Shown piece by piece: positions 8,847 to 16,587 of a stretch of 64,000 bases of DNA. The DNA comes from Sphingobium sp. (GTDB taxonomy: Bacteria; Pseudomonadota; Alphaproteobacteria; Sphingomonadales; Sphingomonadaceae). The translations under genes were made by a program, and so were the position numbers. The notes under the pieces are model-generated. The model made no database searches. It was given only the letters and a program-made list of their open reading frames with translations, and was not told the origin of the DNA. Every line of letters begins with the position of its first letter. The stretch's first letter is position 1. Location: positions 1,757,444 through 1,821,443 of the forward strand of contig CP136575.1 in assembly GCA_035196065.1 (NCBI GenBank), given 5' to 3'.

Positions 8847-9563
8847 TTACGGCCTACGGCGATCCTCTAGGCATGTCAGAACCCCGCGCAAGGTGCGAAC
8901 TTCAAGGCTGTTCCAGGCGGGCTTTGTCAAAAGGTTGCGCAAAGTGCGCTGCGTTACCTGCGTGCGTTCAGGCGGGAAGAAAAACTCGCGTTCTTCCAGC
9001 AGACCAAAAAGGTGGCCGATCATTCCGTCAAGTTCGACCTGAGGGGCAGGGGGATCAAGATCGACCTTGGGCGGGCTCGCTAGATTCTGGTGTTTTGACC
9101 ATTCATAGGCGCAAAGGATTACTGCCTGGGCGAGGTTGAGCGACCCGAATTCCGGATTGATTGGAACGGTTATGATCGAGCGGGCAACCGCAACATCGTC
9201 GGTTTCCAGCCCCGACCGTTCGGCCCCGAAAAGAATAGCGCTATGCCCCGGTGCGACAACGATCTCGTTGGCCGCTTCCTCCGGCGTCAAAACAGGCTTT
9301 GTTACCCCGCGCTTGCGCACCGTGGTTGCATAAATGTTCGCAACATCGGCGGTCGCATCGGCGAGTGTTTCAAAGACTTCAGCCTTTTCAAGCACGATAT
9401 CCGCGCCTGCCGCCGCCGGACCGGAATCTGGGTTGGGCCACCCGTCGCGTGGTGCCACAAGGCGTAACTCGGTCAGCCCGAAATTGAGCATGGCGCGGGC
9501 AGCCTTGCCGATATTCTCGCCCAGTTGCGGGCGGACGAGAATGATAATGGGCGGCTGCGTCAT
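8847..9563 (-). CDS. trmJ: SpoU/TrmJ-type RNA 2'-O-methyltransferase
   Basis: 238 residues with the SPOUT fold signatures: motif 1 [20 protein letters not shown] near the N-terminus, motif 2 [15 protein letters not shown] and motif 3 [22 protein letters not shown]. The C-terminal helices, with [14 protein letters not shown], match TrmJ, which methylates position 32 of tRNA anticodon loops. The ATG overlaps the nrdR stop by ATGA, so it is translationally coupled as the last gene of the rpiB-glyA-zinc ribbon-nrdR-trmJ run. Confidence 0.88.
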   Translation of the reverse strand: MTQPPIIILVRPQLGENIGKAARAMLNFGLTELRLVAPRDGWPNPDSGPAAAGADIVLEKAEVFETLADATADVANIYATTVRKRGVTKPVLTPEEAANEIVVAPGHSAILFGAERSGLETDDVAVARSIITVPINPEFGSLNLAQAVILCAYEWSKHQNLASPPKVDLDPPAPQVELDGMIGHLFGLLEEREFFFPPERTQVTQRTLRNLLTKPAWNSLEVRTLRGVLTCLEDRRRP

Positions 9564-10021
9564 TTCTTCGCGGCTTCGGCTACGGCACCTGCAAATTCCT
9601 CGAAATCCCGAGCTTCGGCGAATTCCTTATAGACGCTGGCAAAGCGGATATAGGCAACAGTATCAAGCGCCTTGAGACCTTCCATCACGAACTGCCCGAT
9701 GCGCGCGGATTCGATTTCACTATCGCCCAACGTTTCCAACTGGCGCTGGATGCCTGATACCAGCTTGTCGATCCGGACGGTATCAACCGGACGTTTGCGA
9801 CATGCGATCGACACCGACCGCTCAAGCTTTTCACGGTCGAACGGTTCGCGTCGACCTTCGCTTTTCAATACGGTCAACTCGCGAAGCTGGATGCGTTCAA
9901 ACGTTGTGAACCTTGCTCCACAGCCCTCGCACTGGCGACGACGACGGATCGATGCCCCGTCTTCGGTTGGCCGGCTGTCTTTGACTTGGCTGTCGTCATG
10001 TCCGCAAAAAGGGCAGCGCAT
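9560..10021 (-). CDS. nrdR: transcriptional repressor of ribonucleotide reductase genes
   Basis: 153 residues: an N-terminal zinc ribbon ([17 protein letters not shown], then [13 protein letters not shown], two Cys pairs) followed by an ATP-cone domain from about residue 49 ([16 protein letters not shown]). NrdR senses ATP/dATP and represses nrd operons. The frame is open for 68 further codons upstream, but the family invariably starts at MRCPFC. Its ATG shares one base with the stop of the zinc ribbon protein gene (TAATG), and its stop overlaps trmJ. The glyA-nrdR neighbourhood is common in alphaproteobacteria. Confidence 0.96.
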   Translation of the reverse strand: MRCPFCGHDDSQVKDSRPTEDGASIRRRRQCEGCGARFTTFERIQLRELTVLKSEGRREPFDREKLERSVSIACRKRPVDTVRIDKLVSGIQRQLETLGDSEIESARIGQFVMEGLKALDTVAYIRFASVYKEFAEARDFEEFAGAVAEAAKK

Positions 10022-10374
10022 TATCTCTCTTTTTCTTGGTTCTTTTTCTTGTTCATATGCCGATATGCGACAATTCCGGCGCCGATTGCCGCGCCGGTGA
10101 CGATCCCTATCGGGGCGATAAGCGCGGCGGCAGCACCCAAGGCAGCACCACCGGCAACCTTTTTCGCACTGTCTGCATCGGCAAGGTGCTTGCCCTTGTG
10201 ATAGGCGTCTTTCGTCGCCCCCCACAATTCCTCTGCGGCTTCACCGACATAATGTTTGGCTTGGTTGGGGATGCTTTCCTCAGCCAACCTTTCCGGTGTT
10301 TTTGCACCGCACCCGGGACAAAATTTCATGCCGTCGCTAATCTCGGCGGCGCACTCGTTACAGGTTTGGGACAT
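10021..10374 (-). CDS. zinc-ribbon protein with glycine-rich hydrophobic C-terminus
   Basis: About 117 residues. The N-terminus is a zinc-ribbon of two CxxC knuckles (CNEC, CPGC; residues 5-23). A charged middle follows (to about 70), then a glycine-zipper-like hydrophobic segment ([29 protein letters not shown]) and a lysine-rich tail. It could be a membrane-associated zinc ribbon protein; function is unknown. GGGAGG is 5 bases before the ATG at 10374, better spaced than the ATG at 10377. It lies between glyA and nrdR and is coupled to nrdR by TAATG. Confidence 0.75.
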   Translation of the reverse strand: MSQTCNECAAEISDGMKFCPGCGAKTPERLAEESIPNQAKHYVGEAAEELWGATKDAYHKGKHLADADSAKKVAGGAALGAAAALIAPIGIVTGAAIGAGIVAYRHMNKKKNQEKER

Positions 10375-10440
10375 CATATCCTCCCTTCATCTGTGTATTA
10401 GATGAGTAAGTCACCAACCCGTTTCAAGTGCGATCTTAGC

Positions 10441-11745
10441 TTAGCCCGGATAAATCGGAAAGCGCGCGCAAAGCGCTTCGGCTTCTTCCTTGACGCGTGC
10501 TTCGATTTGGCCGTCGCCGGCTTCGCCATTTTTGCGCAGTCCTTCGACGACGTCGGCGATCATGCGGCCAACTTCGCGGAATTCGGCTGGGCCGAAACCG
10601 CGGGTCGTACCCGCAGGGGTGCCAAGCCGCAGACCCGACGTAACAAAGGGCTTTTCAGGATCATAGGGGATCGCATTTTTGTTGCAGGTGATCGACGCAC
10701 GGTCGAGCGCATGTTCAGCATGCTTGCCCTTGGCTTCCTTTGGACGGAGATCGACGAGCATCGAGTGGTTGTCGGTGCCGCCCGAGACAATATCGAGTCC
10801 CTGTTCCTGAAGCGAAGCCGCGAGCGCGCGGGCGTTTTCGACGACGCTGGCGGCATAGCTTTTGAACTCCGGGCGCATCGCTTCTGCAAAGCAGACCGCC
10901 TTGGCTGCAATAACATGCATCATCGGGCCTCCTTGCAGGCCGGGGAAGATTGCCGAGTTGAACTTCTTCGCCAGCGCCTCGTCGTTCGACAGGATGATAC
11001 CCGAACGAGGGCCGCGAAGTGATTTGTGCGTCGTTGATGTCACGACATGTGCATGCGGGATCGGCGATGCATGCGCGCCGCCTGCCACCAAGCCGGAAAT
11101 ATGGGACATGTCGACCAGCAGATAGGCGCCAATTTCATCGGCGATCTGGCGGAAGGCAGCCCAGTCCCAGGTGCGCGAGTAAGCAGTGCCGCCTGCGATG
11201 ATCAGCTTCGGCTTGTGCTCACGCGCTGTTTTGGCGACTTCGTCAAGATCGATCTGATGGGTATCGCGCCGCACGCCATAGGCCACTGGATTGAACCACT
11301 TGCCGCTCATGTTCACGGGCGAACCGTGCGTAAGGTGCCCGCCTGCAGCAAGGTCAAGGCCCATGAAGGTGTCGCCCGGTTGCAGCAGCGCAAGGAACAC
11401 TGCCTGATTCATCTGGCTTCCCGAATTGGGCTGCACATTGGCGAATTCGCACCCGAACAACTGCTTGGCCCGTTCGATCGCGATCGTCTCTATCTCATCG
11501 ACATATTCGCAACCGCCATAATAGCGCTTGCCGGGATAGCCTTCGGCATATTTGTTGGTCAGGATTGATCCTGTCGCCTCCAGCACCGCTTTTGAGGTGA
11601 TGTTCTCCGATGCGATCAGTTCAATCTTGTCTTGCTGACGCCCAAGCTCCTTTGCAATCCAACCGGCAATTTCCGGGTCACGCTGGCTAAGGCTCTCGGT
11701 GAAAAAACCGTTGGTCTGGACGTCATTGGCAGCAGCGCTGGTCAT
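10441..11745 (-). CDS. glyA: serine hydroxymethyltransferase
   Basis: 434 residues, the normal length for bacterial SHMT, which interconverts serine and glycine while making 5,10-methylene-THF. Visible motifs are the N-terminal [22 protein letters not shown], the PLP-lysine segment [16 protein letters not shown] and the C-terminal [15 protein letters not shown]. Its ATG overlaps the stop of rpiB (ATGA), so the two are coupled. About 66 bases separate it from the zinc ribbon gene downstream. Confidence 0.97.
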   Translation of the reverse strand: MTSAAANDVQTNGFFTESLSQRDPEIAGWIAKELGRQQDKIELIASENITSKAVLEATGSILTNKYAEGYPGKRYYGGCEYVDEIETIAIERAKQLFGCEFANVQPNSGSQMNQAVFLALLQPGDTFMGLDLAAGGHLTHGSPVNMSGKWFNPVAYGVRRDTHQIDLDEVAKTAREHKPKLIIAGGTAYSRTWDWAAFRQIADEIGAYLLVDMSHISGLVAGGAHASPIPHAHVVTSTTHKSLRGPRSGIILSNDEALAKKFNSAIFPGLQGGPMMHVIAAKAVCFAEAMRPEFKSYAASVVENARALAASLQEQGLDIVSGGTDNHSMLVDLRPKEAKGKHAEHALDRASITCNKNAIPYDPEKPFVTSGLRLGTPAGTTRGFGPAEFREVGRMIADVVEGLRKNGEAGDGQIEARVKEEAEALCARFPIYPG

Positions 11746-12194
11746 GCGGATTCCTTGGGCATGGGAGGGTTGGAAAGCTTTCCGACGCGGCGGGCATGGC
11801 GATCGCCGCCGAAATCGGTTGAAAGAAAGGCGTCAAGGCAGGCCTTGGCCATGTCTATGCCGGTAAGGCGGGCGCCCATAGCGATCACGTTCGCGTCATT
11901 GTGTTCGCGCGCCAATTTGGCCGAGAGCGGTTCGGAAACCAGCGCTGCGCGGCAGGCTGGATTGCGGTTTACCGCGATGGAAATGCCAATGCCTGATCCG
12001 CACAGAGCAACGCCGCGGTCAGCTGCGCCAATGGCAATCGCGTCTGCGAGTTTATAGCCATAATCGGGGTAATCGACCGAACTTTCATCGGCCGGGCCAA
12101 GGTCGGAGACGTCATGCCCTGACGCTTCAAGATACGCCACCAGCGCCGCTTTCAGTGCGACAGCCGCATGATCGGAAGCAATGGCAATGCGCAT
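11742..12194 (-). CDS. rpiB: ribose-5-phosphate isomerase B
   Basis: 150 residues of the RpiB/LacAB family, interconverting ribose-5-phosphate and ribulose-5-phosphate. It shows [13 protein letters not shown] at the N-terminus, the catalytic-cysteine segment [17 protein letters not shown], and [16 protein letters not shown]. The frame opens 21 codons upstream, but the family starts directly at MRIAIASDH. It leads the rpiB-glyA operon, an order common in alphaproteobacteria; roughly 130 bases separate it from the divergent small membrane protein gene. Confidence 0.95.
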   Translation of the reverse strand: MRIAIASDHAAVALKAALVAYLEASGHDVSDLGPADESSVDYPDYGYKLADAIAIGAADRGVALCGSGIGISIAVNRNPACRAALVSEPLSAKLAREHNDANVIAMGARLTGIDMAKACLDAFLSTDFGGDRHARRVGKLSNPPMPKESA

Positions 12195-12326
12195 CTCGCC
12201 GGCCCTTATAATGTCTTGTGACTCGGAATGGCCGCGCTTTAGGATAGGTCGGCCCAAAAGGCCATTGCAAATCTGGGTGATTTCGCGGCTTGACCGCAGC
12301 CTTCCACAGCTTTTATCGCAAGTAGT

Positions 12327-12527
12327 ATGACCAGTGCATTTCTATCTGTTGCAATGCTTGGGGGCTTCGCCCTGATCTGGGGTGCTTGGCGTCTTTGGCA
12401 GCGCGAAGGGCTGGGCCAGAAAGTATGGCTGATGATTGCGGCCGCGCTGGTCCTGTTTGCGAATGTCGCGATCTGGATCGTGCCTGACGAGGCCGGGCAA
12501 ACACTTGTGAATAGCAAGAATGGTTAA
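12327..12527 (+). CDS. small two-helix membrane protein
   Basis: 66 residues with two hydrophobic segments (about residues 3-22 and 34-52) separated by a basic loop RLWQREGLGQK, ending in a polar tail. The pattern is that of a short conserved inner-membrane protein seen in sphingomonads; I know no function. It is divergent from rpiB and convergent with the hydrolase at 12562-13218, with a hairpin right after its stop. The aromatic and branched residues at regular spacing argue for real coding rather than a chance frame. Confidence 0.6.
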   Translation: MTSAFLSVAMLGGFALIWGAWRLWQREGLGQKVWLMIAAALVLFANVAIWIVPDEAGQTLVNSKNG

Positions 12528-12528
12528 G

Positions 12529-12550
12529 GGCTGTCCACATAGGGACAGCC
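12529..12550. terminator. hairpin between convergent genes
   Basis: An 8-bp perfect inverted repeat GGCTGTCC / GGACAGCC around a 6-base loop, directly after the stop at 12527 and before the opposing stop at 12562. There is no strong T run, so it may be a weak terminator or an RNA end-protecting hairpin. Confidence 0.5.
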
Positions 12551-12561
12551 GCTTTACAGGA

Positions 12562-13218
12562 TCACTTGATGGGGCAGGCCGGATCAAGCCGCATATCGAG
12601 ATAATTGTCCACCGACGCCATCAGCAGGTCCATTTCATTTTCGTAGAAATGGTTGGCACGCGGAATTTCATCATGGTGGATGGTGATGTGCTTTTGCGTG
12701 CGTAGCTTGTCGACCAACTTCTGGACCGAGTTGGGCGAAACCACCTCGTCTTGCGTGCCATGGATGATGATCCCGGACGAGGGGCAGGGTGCAAGGAAGC
12801 TGAAATCATACATATTGGCGGGCGGTGACACCGAGATGAAACCACGCACTTCCGGGCGGCGCATCAAAAGCTGCATGCCGATCCACGCACCAAAGCTGAA
12901 GCCTGCAATCCAGGTCGAGCTGGCTTCGGGATGGAAGGCCTGCACCCAATCCAGCGCAGCTGCAGCGTCAGACAATTCGCCAATGCCATTGTCAAATTCA
13001 CCTTCGCTGCGGCCAACACCGCGGAAATTGAAGCGGATCGTTGCAAAGCCACGCGCGACAAATGTTTTATACATCGCCTGCGTAATCCGGTCGTTCATCG
13101 TGCCGCCGGCCTGCGGATGCGGATGCAAAATCATGGCCACTGGAGCCCGTGGGCGCGGCGGCGGAGAGAAACGGGCTTCGATACGGCCTTCTGGGCCGGG
13201 AATTGCAATGGCGGGCAT
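12562..13218 (-). CDS. alpha/beta hydrolase of the COG2945 type
   Basis: 218 residues. HPHPQAGGTMND (about residues 32-43) is the hallmark of the COG2945 group, followed by FNFRGVGRSEGEFDNG, the nucleophile elbow AGFSFGAWIGMQL (Ser near residue 117), a GTQDEVVSP aspartate loop and a C-terminal ANHFYE histidine. Many members are listed as esterases of unknown substrate. It is cytosolic, has no signal peptide, and stands alone on the minus strand, divergent from the cysteine desulfurase genes. Confidence 0.85.
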   Translation of the reverse strand: MPAIAIPGPEGRIEARFSPPPRPRAPVAMILHPHPQAGGTMNDRITQAMYKTFVARGFATIRFNFRGVGRSEGEFDNGIGELSDAAAALDWVQAFHPEASSTWIAGFSFGAWIGMQLLMRRPEVRGFISVSPPANMYDFSFLAPCPSSGIIIHGTQDEVVSPNSVQKLVDKLRTQKHITIHHDEIPRANHFYENEMDLLMASVDNYLDMRLDPACPIK

Positions 13219-13298
13219 AAGATGTTTCTAAACAGAGGAATCATAAGGCAGCCTCACCCTTCGGGCTAGGCAGCGGTCGACCTGCTATATAGAAGCGA

Positions 13299-14378
13299 AT
13301 GCGATTTTCGCAACTGCCATGGGTGTCAACGCGCGTTATGGGGCCTGACCGTATCTATCTCGATCATGCAGCGACCACTCCGCTGGTCCCCGCAGCGCGT
13401 GATGCAATGGCTGGCGCGCTGGAGATGTGGGCCAACCCGTCGAGTCCGCATAGCGAAGGCCGGGCAGCGCGCGCGGCGCTTGAACAGGCGCGTGCGCGTG
13501 TCGCGACGGCACTGGATTGGGATGGCGAGATATTGTTCACCAGCGGCGCGAGCGAGGCGATCGCGCTTGCGCTCAAGGGATTTGATGCCGTTGCAAGCGC
13601 GGTCGAACATGATGCCGTGCTGGCCGCTGTCGGCGATGGGCCGCATATCGGGGTCGATGCCGATGGAATGGTGCAGTTAGATACCATCGCAAAGGGCCGA
13701 CGCTACGCCATTCAACAGGTCAATAATGAAACCGGTATGATCCAGCCACTGGCCGAATTGGGTAAGATCATTCGCGAAGGCGGCGGGCTGTTGGTCGCCG
13801 ATTGCTCGCAGGGTGCAGGGAAACTGCCGCTGCCCGATGCTGACCTGATCATCTTGTCGGCGCACAAGCTTGGCGGACCGCCGGGGCTGGGGGCGTTGCT
13901 GCTCCGTGATCTTTCCCTTCTGCATCCGAGTGGCGGCCAGGAAAAAGGTTATCGGCGCGGAACGGAAAATCTGCCTGCGATTCTAGGACTTGCGGCAGCG
14001 CTTGAGGCTGGCTTTGGCTGGATGGATGCAGTGCAACAATTGCGTGCGAAACTTGATGCGGCAATTCTGGCCGCAGGTGGGCAGGTTGTCGCTGCGACTG
14101 CGCCGCGGCTCGGCACGATCGGCAGCTACCGGATGCCGGGGATTTCGGCATCGAGCCAGCTCATCTCTTTTGATCTTGCCGGCATAGCTGTTTCGGCAGG
14201 CAGCGCCTGTTCGTCGGGAACGCTCAAGACGAGCCATGTGCTTGGCGCGATGGGCTGGGATGCAAAGGCGGCAAGTGAGGTGGTACGCGTCAGTTTCGGT
14301 CCGCAGACGTCGGAAGCTGATATTGATCGTTTTGTGGCCGCATGGGTCACAATCCGAAATCGGGCACTCACAGCATGA
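13299..14378 (+). CDS. cysteine desulfurase family aminotransferase (first of two)
   Basis: 359 residues, class V PLP fold of NifS/IscS type, mobilising sulfur from cysteine. It shows YLDHAATTPL at the N-terminus, the PLP lysine in ILSAHKLGGPPGLG, RRGTENLPAILG and the active-cysteine loop SAGSACSSGTLKTSHVL. The true start may be the ATG at 13338, which would put the first strand five residues in; neither start has a good ribosome binding site. It is followed with a 4-base overlap by a second copy of the same family, and then by a ferredoxin gene. Confidence 0.88.
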   Translation: MRFSQLPWVSTRVMGPDRIYLDHAATTPLVPAARDAMAGALEMWANPSSPHSEGRAARAALEQARARVATALDWDGEILFTSGASEAIALALKGFDAVASAVEHDAVLAAVGDGPHIGVDADGMVQLDTIAKGRRYAIQQVNNETGMIQPLAELGKIIREGGGLLVADCSQGAGKLPLPDADLIILSAHKLGGPPGLGALLLRDLSLLHPSGGQEKGYRRGTENLPAILGLAAALEAGFGWMDAVQQLRAKLDAAILAAGGQVVAATAPRLGTIGSYRMPGISASSQLISFDLAGIAVSAGSACSSGTLKTSHVLGAMGWDAKAASEVVRVSFGPQTSEADIDRFVAAWVTIRNRALTA

Positions 14379-15427
14379 TCTATCTCGACTATCAGGCGAC
14401 CACACAAATGGCGCCAGAAGTTTTTGCGGCGATGGAACCCTGGCTGAAAGAGAATTTTTGGAACCCGCACAGCGCGCATGCCGGAGGGCGAAAGGCTGCT
14501 GCAGCGGTTGAGGCGGCGCGGACGCAAGTGGCGGCGTTACTTCCAAAAGGTGGCAAGCTAATCTTCACTAGCGGCGCGACCGAAGCGATTAATCTTGCGA
14601 TCAAGGGCAGCGGGCTTCCTGTGTCGGCCTATGCAACCGAACATGCGGCAGTGCTCGACTGTGTTGCGCTGTCAGGGGGCGACATTGATCCCGTAAGAAA
14701 TGATGGCATGTACATGGCTACGCCGGTGCACAATCGCGGTCTGGCGGTGGCGATGCTTGTCAACAATGAGATCGGCACCATCCAGCCCATCGCTGAAATC
14801 GCGTCAACAGTGCATGCGGATGGCGGCCTGCTATTATGTGATGCCGTGCAGGGCTTTGGCCGGATGCAAATTCCCGATGGGGCAGACATGATCGCGATTT
14901 CTGCCCACAAGATCCACGGTCCAAAAGGCATTGGCGCGCTTTGGGTGCGTGACGGGGTAAGGCTTGAACCACTGATCCATGGCGGCGGGCAAGAACAGGG
15001 GCTGAGATCGGGCACCTTGTCGCCTGCGCTCTGTATCGGCTTTGGTGCAGCGGCAATGCTCGCTAAAGAGCGGATGGATGAAGACTGGGCGCATGTCGAA
15101 GGACTTTGGGGCCGGGCGTGCGAACTGTTCGCCAAATGGACGGTCAATGGCTCAACTACGCAGCGCTATAAGGGCAATCTCAACATCCGCCGCGACGGTC
15201 TTGATGTCGGCCGGTTGATGAGTGAATGCCGCGAAGTGCTGTTTTCCGCCGGCAGCGCCTGCGCCAGCGGATCGGGCCGACCCAGTCATGTGCTCCGTGC
15301 GATCGGGTTGTCCGATGCACAGGCGAAATCCTCTATTCGGCTCGGCTGGGGTCGCTATACAAGCATCGAAGAGATTGAACGCGCGGCTGAAATGATCAAC
15401 GTCGCAGCGGAAAGGCAATTGGCGTGA
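14375..15427 (+). CDS. cysteine desulfurase family aminotransferase (second of two)
   Basis: 350 residues from the ATG at 14375, overlapping the stop of the previous gene (ATGA). It carries MIYLDYQATTQM, the PLP-lysine motif AISAHKIHGPKGIG, RSGTLSPALCIG and the active Cys in SAGSACASGSGRPSHVL. It is a diverged paralogue of the preceding gene, not a recent duplicate. Together with the following [2Fe-2S] ferredoxin it probably serves iron-sulfur cluster or thiolation chemistry; no scaffold gene (iscU, sufB) adjoins it here. Confidence 0.9.
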   Translation: MIYLDYQATTQMAPEVFAAMEPWLKENFWNPHSAHAGGRKAAAAVEAARTQVAALLPKGGKLIFTSGATEAINLAIKGSGLPVSAYATEHAAVLDCVALSGGDIDPVRNDGMYMATPVHNRGLAVAMLVNNEIGTIQPIAEIASTVHADGGLLLCDAVQGFGRMQIPDGADMIAISAHKIHGPKGIGALWVRDGVRLEPLIHGGGQEQGLRSGTLSPALCIGFGAAAMLAKERMDEDWAHVEGLWGRACELFAKWTVNGSTTQRYKGNLNIRRDGLDVGRLMSECREVLFSAGSACASGSGRPSHVLRAIGLSDAQAKSSIRLGWGRYTSIEEIERAAEMINVAAERQLA

Positions 15428-15756
15428 AAGTGCATTTCATCAGTCCGGATGGCGAGACGACCCAGACGGTCGACGCCAAGCCCGGCGACAATCTGCTCGA
15501 ATTGGCACAAAATGCTGGCCAGCCTCTCGAAGGGACATGTGAGGGGCATATGGCTTGTTCAACCTGCCATGTGATCATCGATAAGGTGTGGTTCGACAAG
15601 CTGTCCCCCGCGAGCGACGATGAGGAGGATATGCTCGATCTTGCCAGTGGTGCGCGCCGGACAAGCCGGCTGTCCTGCCAGATCGACCTGAGCGAAGATT
15701 TGGACGGCCTTACGGTGCATATCCCGGCGGAGAGCCGGAATATGCAAGGCGTCTGA
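15424..15756 (+). CDS. [2Fe-2S] ferredoxin, adrenodoxin type
   Basis: 110 residues with the vertebrate/ISC-type ferredoxin pattern: ligands Cys39, Cys45, Cys48 (C-x5-C-x2-C in TCEGHMACSTC) and Cys85 (RLSCQI), an acidic SDDEEDMLDL helix that docks the reductase, and the C-terminal hydrophobic strand. It passes single electrons, probably in cluster assembly given the two cysteine desulfurases upstream. The start is GTG, overlapping the upstream stop by GTGA, so all three genes are translationally coupled. Confidence 0.94.
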   Translation: MKVHFISPDGETTQTVDAKPGDNLLELAQNAGQPLEGTCEGHMACSTCHVIIDKVWFDKLSPASDDEEDMLDLASGARRTSRLSCQIDLSEDLDGLTVHIPAESRNMQGV

Positions 15757-15839
15757 TCCTGCCGGCAGGAGCAAGGACGAGGGAATATCTCGTACCTTCA
15801 CTTCCCATTCAGCAAAAATCGCCTATATAGGATTTTGCC

Positions 15840-15919
15840 GGGTTCGCCCGGCTATGGCGATAAACTGCCTTGTGTAATAGATGCAGCGGACCCGGGGGCG
15901 GTACCCGGCGGCTCCACCA
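15840..15919 (+). ncRNA. tmRNA acceptor piece (approximate 5' end)
   Basis: This segment holds a 5-bp stem CCGGG/CCCGG around GGCGGTA, which takes the T-arm position, then the acceptor strand CGGCTCC and the encoded ACCA. The loop differs from the standard TTCGA T-loop. The 3' end at 15919 is firm; the 5' end is a guess. Confidence 0.7.
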
Positions 15920-16032
15920 CTTTCCTCGTGAAATCGGGGAAAATGACGGGGCCGAACTAGGATCGACGTGTGTTGAAAAACAATGTTTTCGCTCGGGCTG
16001 AGTAACCCGTTCAAGGCTCAAAACTCATAAGT

Positions 16033-16068
16033 GCCAACGATAACGAAGCACTTGCTCTCGCAGCATAA
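16033..16068 (+). other. tmRNA proteolysis-tag reading frame
   Basis: GCC is the resume codon, followed by codons for NDNEALALAA and TAA. The C-terminal LAA marks tagged proteins for ClpXP. The AT-rich segment ACTCATAAGT just upstream fits the region that sets the resume frame. Confidence 0.9.
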
Positions 16069-16117
16069 TTTCGGGCCTCACGGTCTAGAATTATTCTAAA
16101 AGAACGCGGCCGAACCG

Positions 16118-16168
16118 GCCGGGCAACAGAAAGGTTACAGCGGCTTGGGGGGTGCCGGGCAACAGAAA
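16118..16168 (+). repeat. 15-base direct repeat at the 3' end of ssrA
   Basis: GCCGGGCAACAGAAA occurs at 16118-16132 and again, identical, at 16154-16168. The first copy follows a GGCCG/CGGCC hairpin; the second lies inside a G-run/C-run hairpin (16147-16152 with 16169-16173). They may be matching pseudoknot loops of the tmRNA coding piece. Confidence 0.8.
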
Positions 16169-16267
16169 CCCCCTACCTTTCCGAACATTGTCACAGAATA
16201 GCTGAAACCGGTTTTCCGGTTGCCCAACGCGTCAGGCGACGGCTTTCCGGAAACGAGAATCGGGGGG

Positions 16268-16492
16268 CTATTCCTGCCCAAACATTTGCTGCAATTCGAC
16301 AGCCTGCAACATCTTTGCAGAGGCGAGGAACACCGCGCCACAGGTCAGTGCCAAGAAAAGCCAGCCGATCTTTCCGGGATATTGCACCATATATTCCTGC
16401 CCCCGCTTTACCGCACCCAGTGCGAGCGGGTAGGTGATGAGGAAGACCTCCACTTTGGTCTTGATCTGGAAAAGGCGTGCGACTTTTTTCAT
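16268..16492 (-). CDS. small membrane protein of unknown function
   Basis: 74 residues: a basic N-terminus (KKVARLFQIKTK), a first amphipathic or hydrophobic segment (about 14-28), a central RGQEYMVQYPGKIG and a clear membrane helix (about 43-60, WLFLALTCGAVFLASAKM). It resembles a short protein conserved in sphingomonads, for which I know no role. It sits between ssrA and the ast genes; overlapping longer frames on the same strand look like noise. Confidence 0.65.
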   Translation of the reverse strand: MKKVARLFQIKTKVEVFLITYPLALGAVKRGQEYMVQYPGKIGWLFLALTCGAVFLASAKMLQAVELQQMFGQE

Positions 16493-16587
16493 AAGTTAAC
16501 ACGGGTATAGGCAAAGCCCATGCCAGTTCAGCAAAGCCGCGCACTTCGATGGTTAACGCCATCGCGGTTTGTAAAATCTTTCGACAG

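Larger units (their letters stand above)
15838..16174 (+). ncRNA. ssrA: tmRNA, circularly permuted two-piece form
   Basis: The acceptor part comes first and ends in GGCTCC-ACCA (CCA at 15917-15919). An intervening segment of about 28 bases follows, then the coding part starting GGGGCCG (15948) with AACTAGGATCGAC, the usual tmRNA opening. GGGGCCG pairs fully with CGGCTCC, including the G-U pair at the third position that marks an alanine acceptor. The tag frame reads ANDNEALALAA-stop. This acceptor-spacer-coding order is the permuted alphaproteobacterial arrangement that matures into two RNAs. The outer ends are approximate. SmpB, its partner, is at 40087-40572. Confidence 0.93.

Noticed and set aside
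9560..10225. NrdR extended by 68 upstream codons
   Set aside because: The added part is Cys/Arg-rich antisense-like sequence lying inside the zinc ribbon gene; NrdR always starts at its zinc ribbon.
15758..15769. CCTGCCGGCAGG palindrome after the ferredoxin gene as a terminator
   Set aside because: It has almost no loop and no T run, so it is not a convincing terminator.
16191..16562. A 123-codon minus-strand frame across the small membrane protein gene
   Set aside because: The shorter frame at 16268-16492 has a clean hydrophobic pattern and is the type seen in relatives; the longer one looks random.
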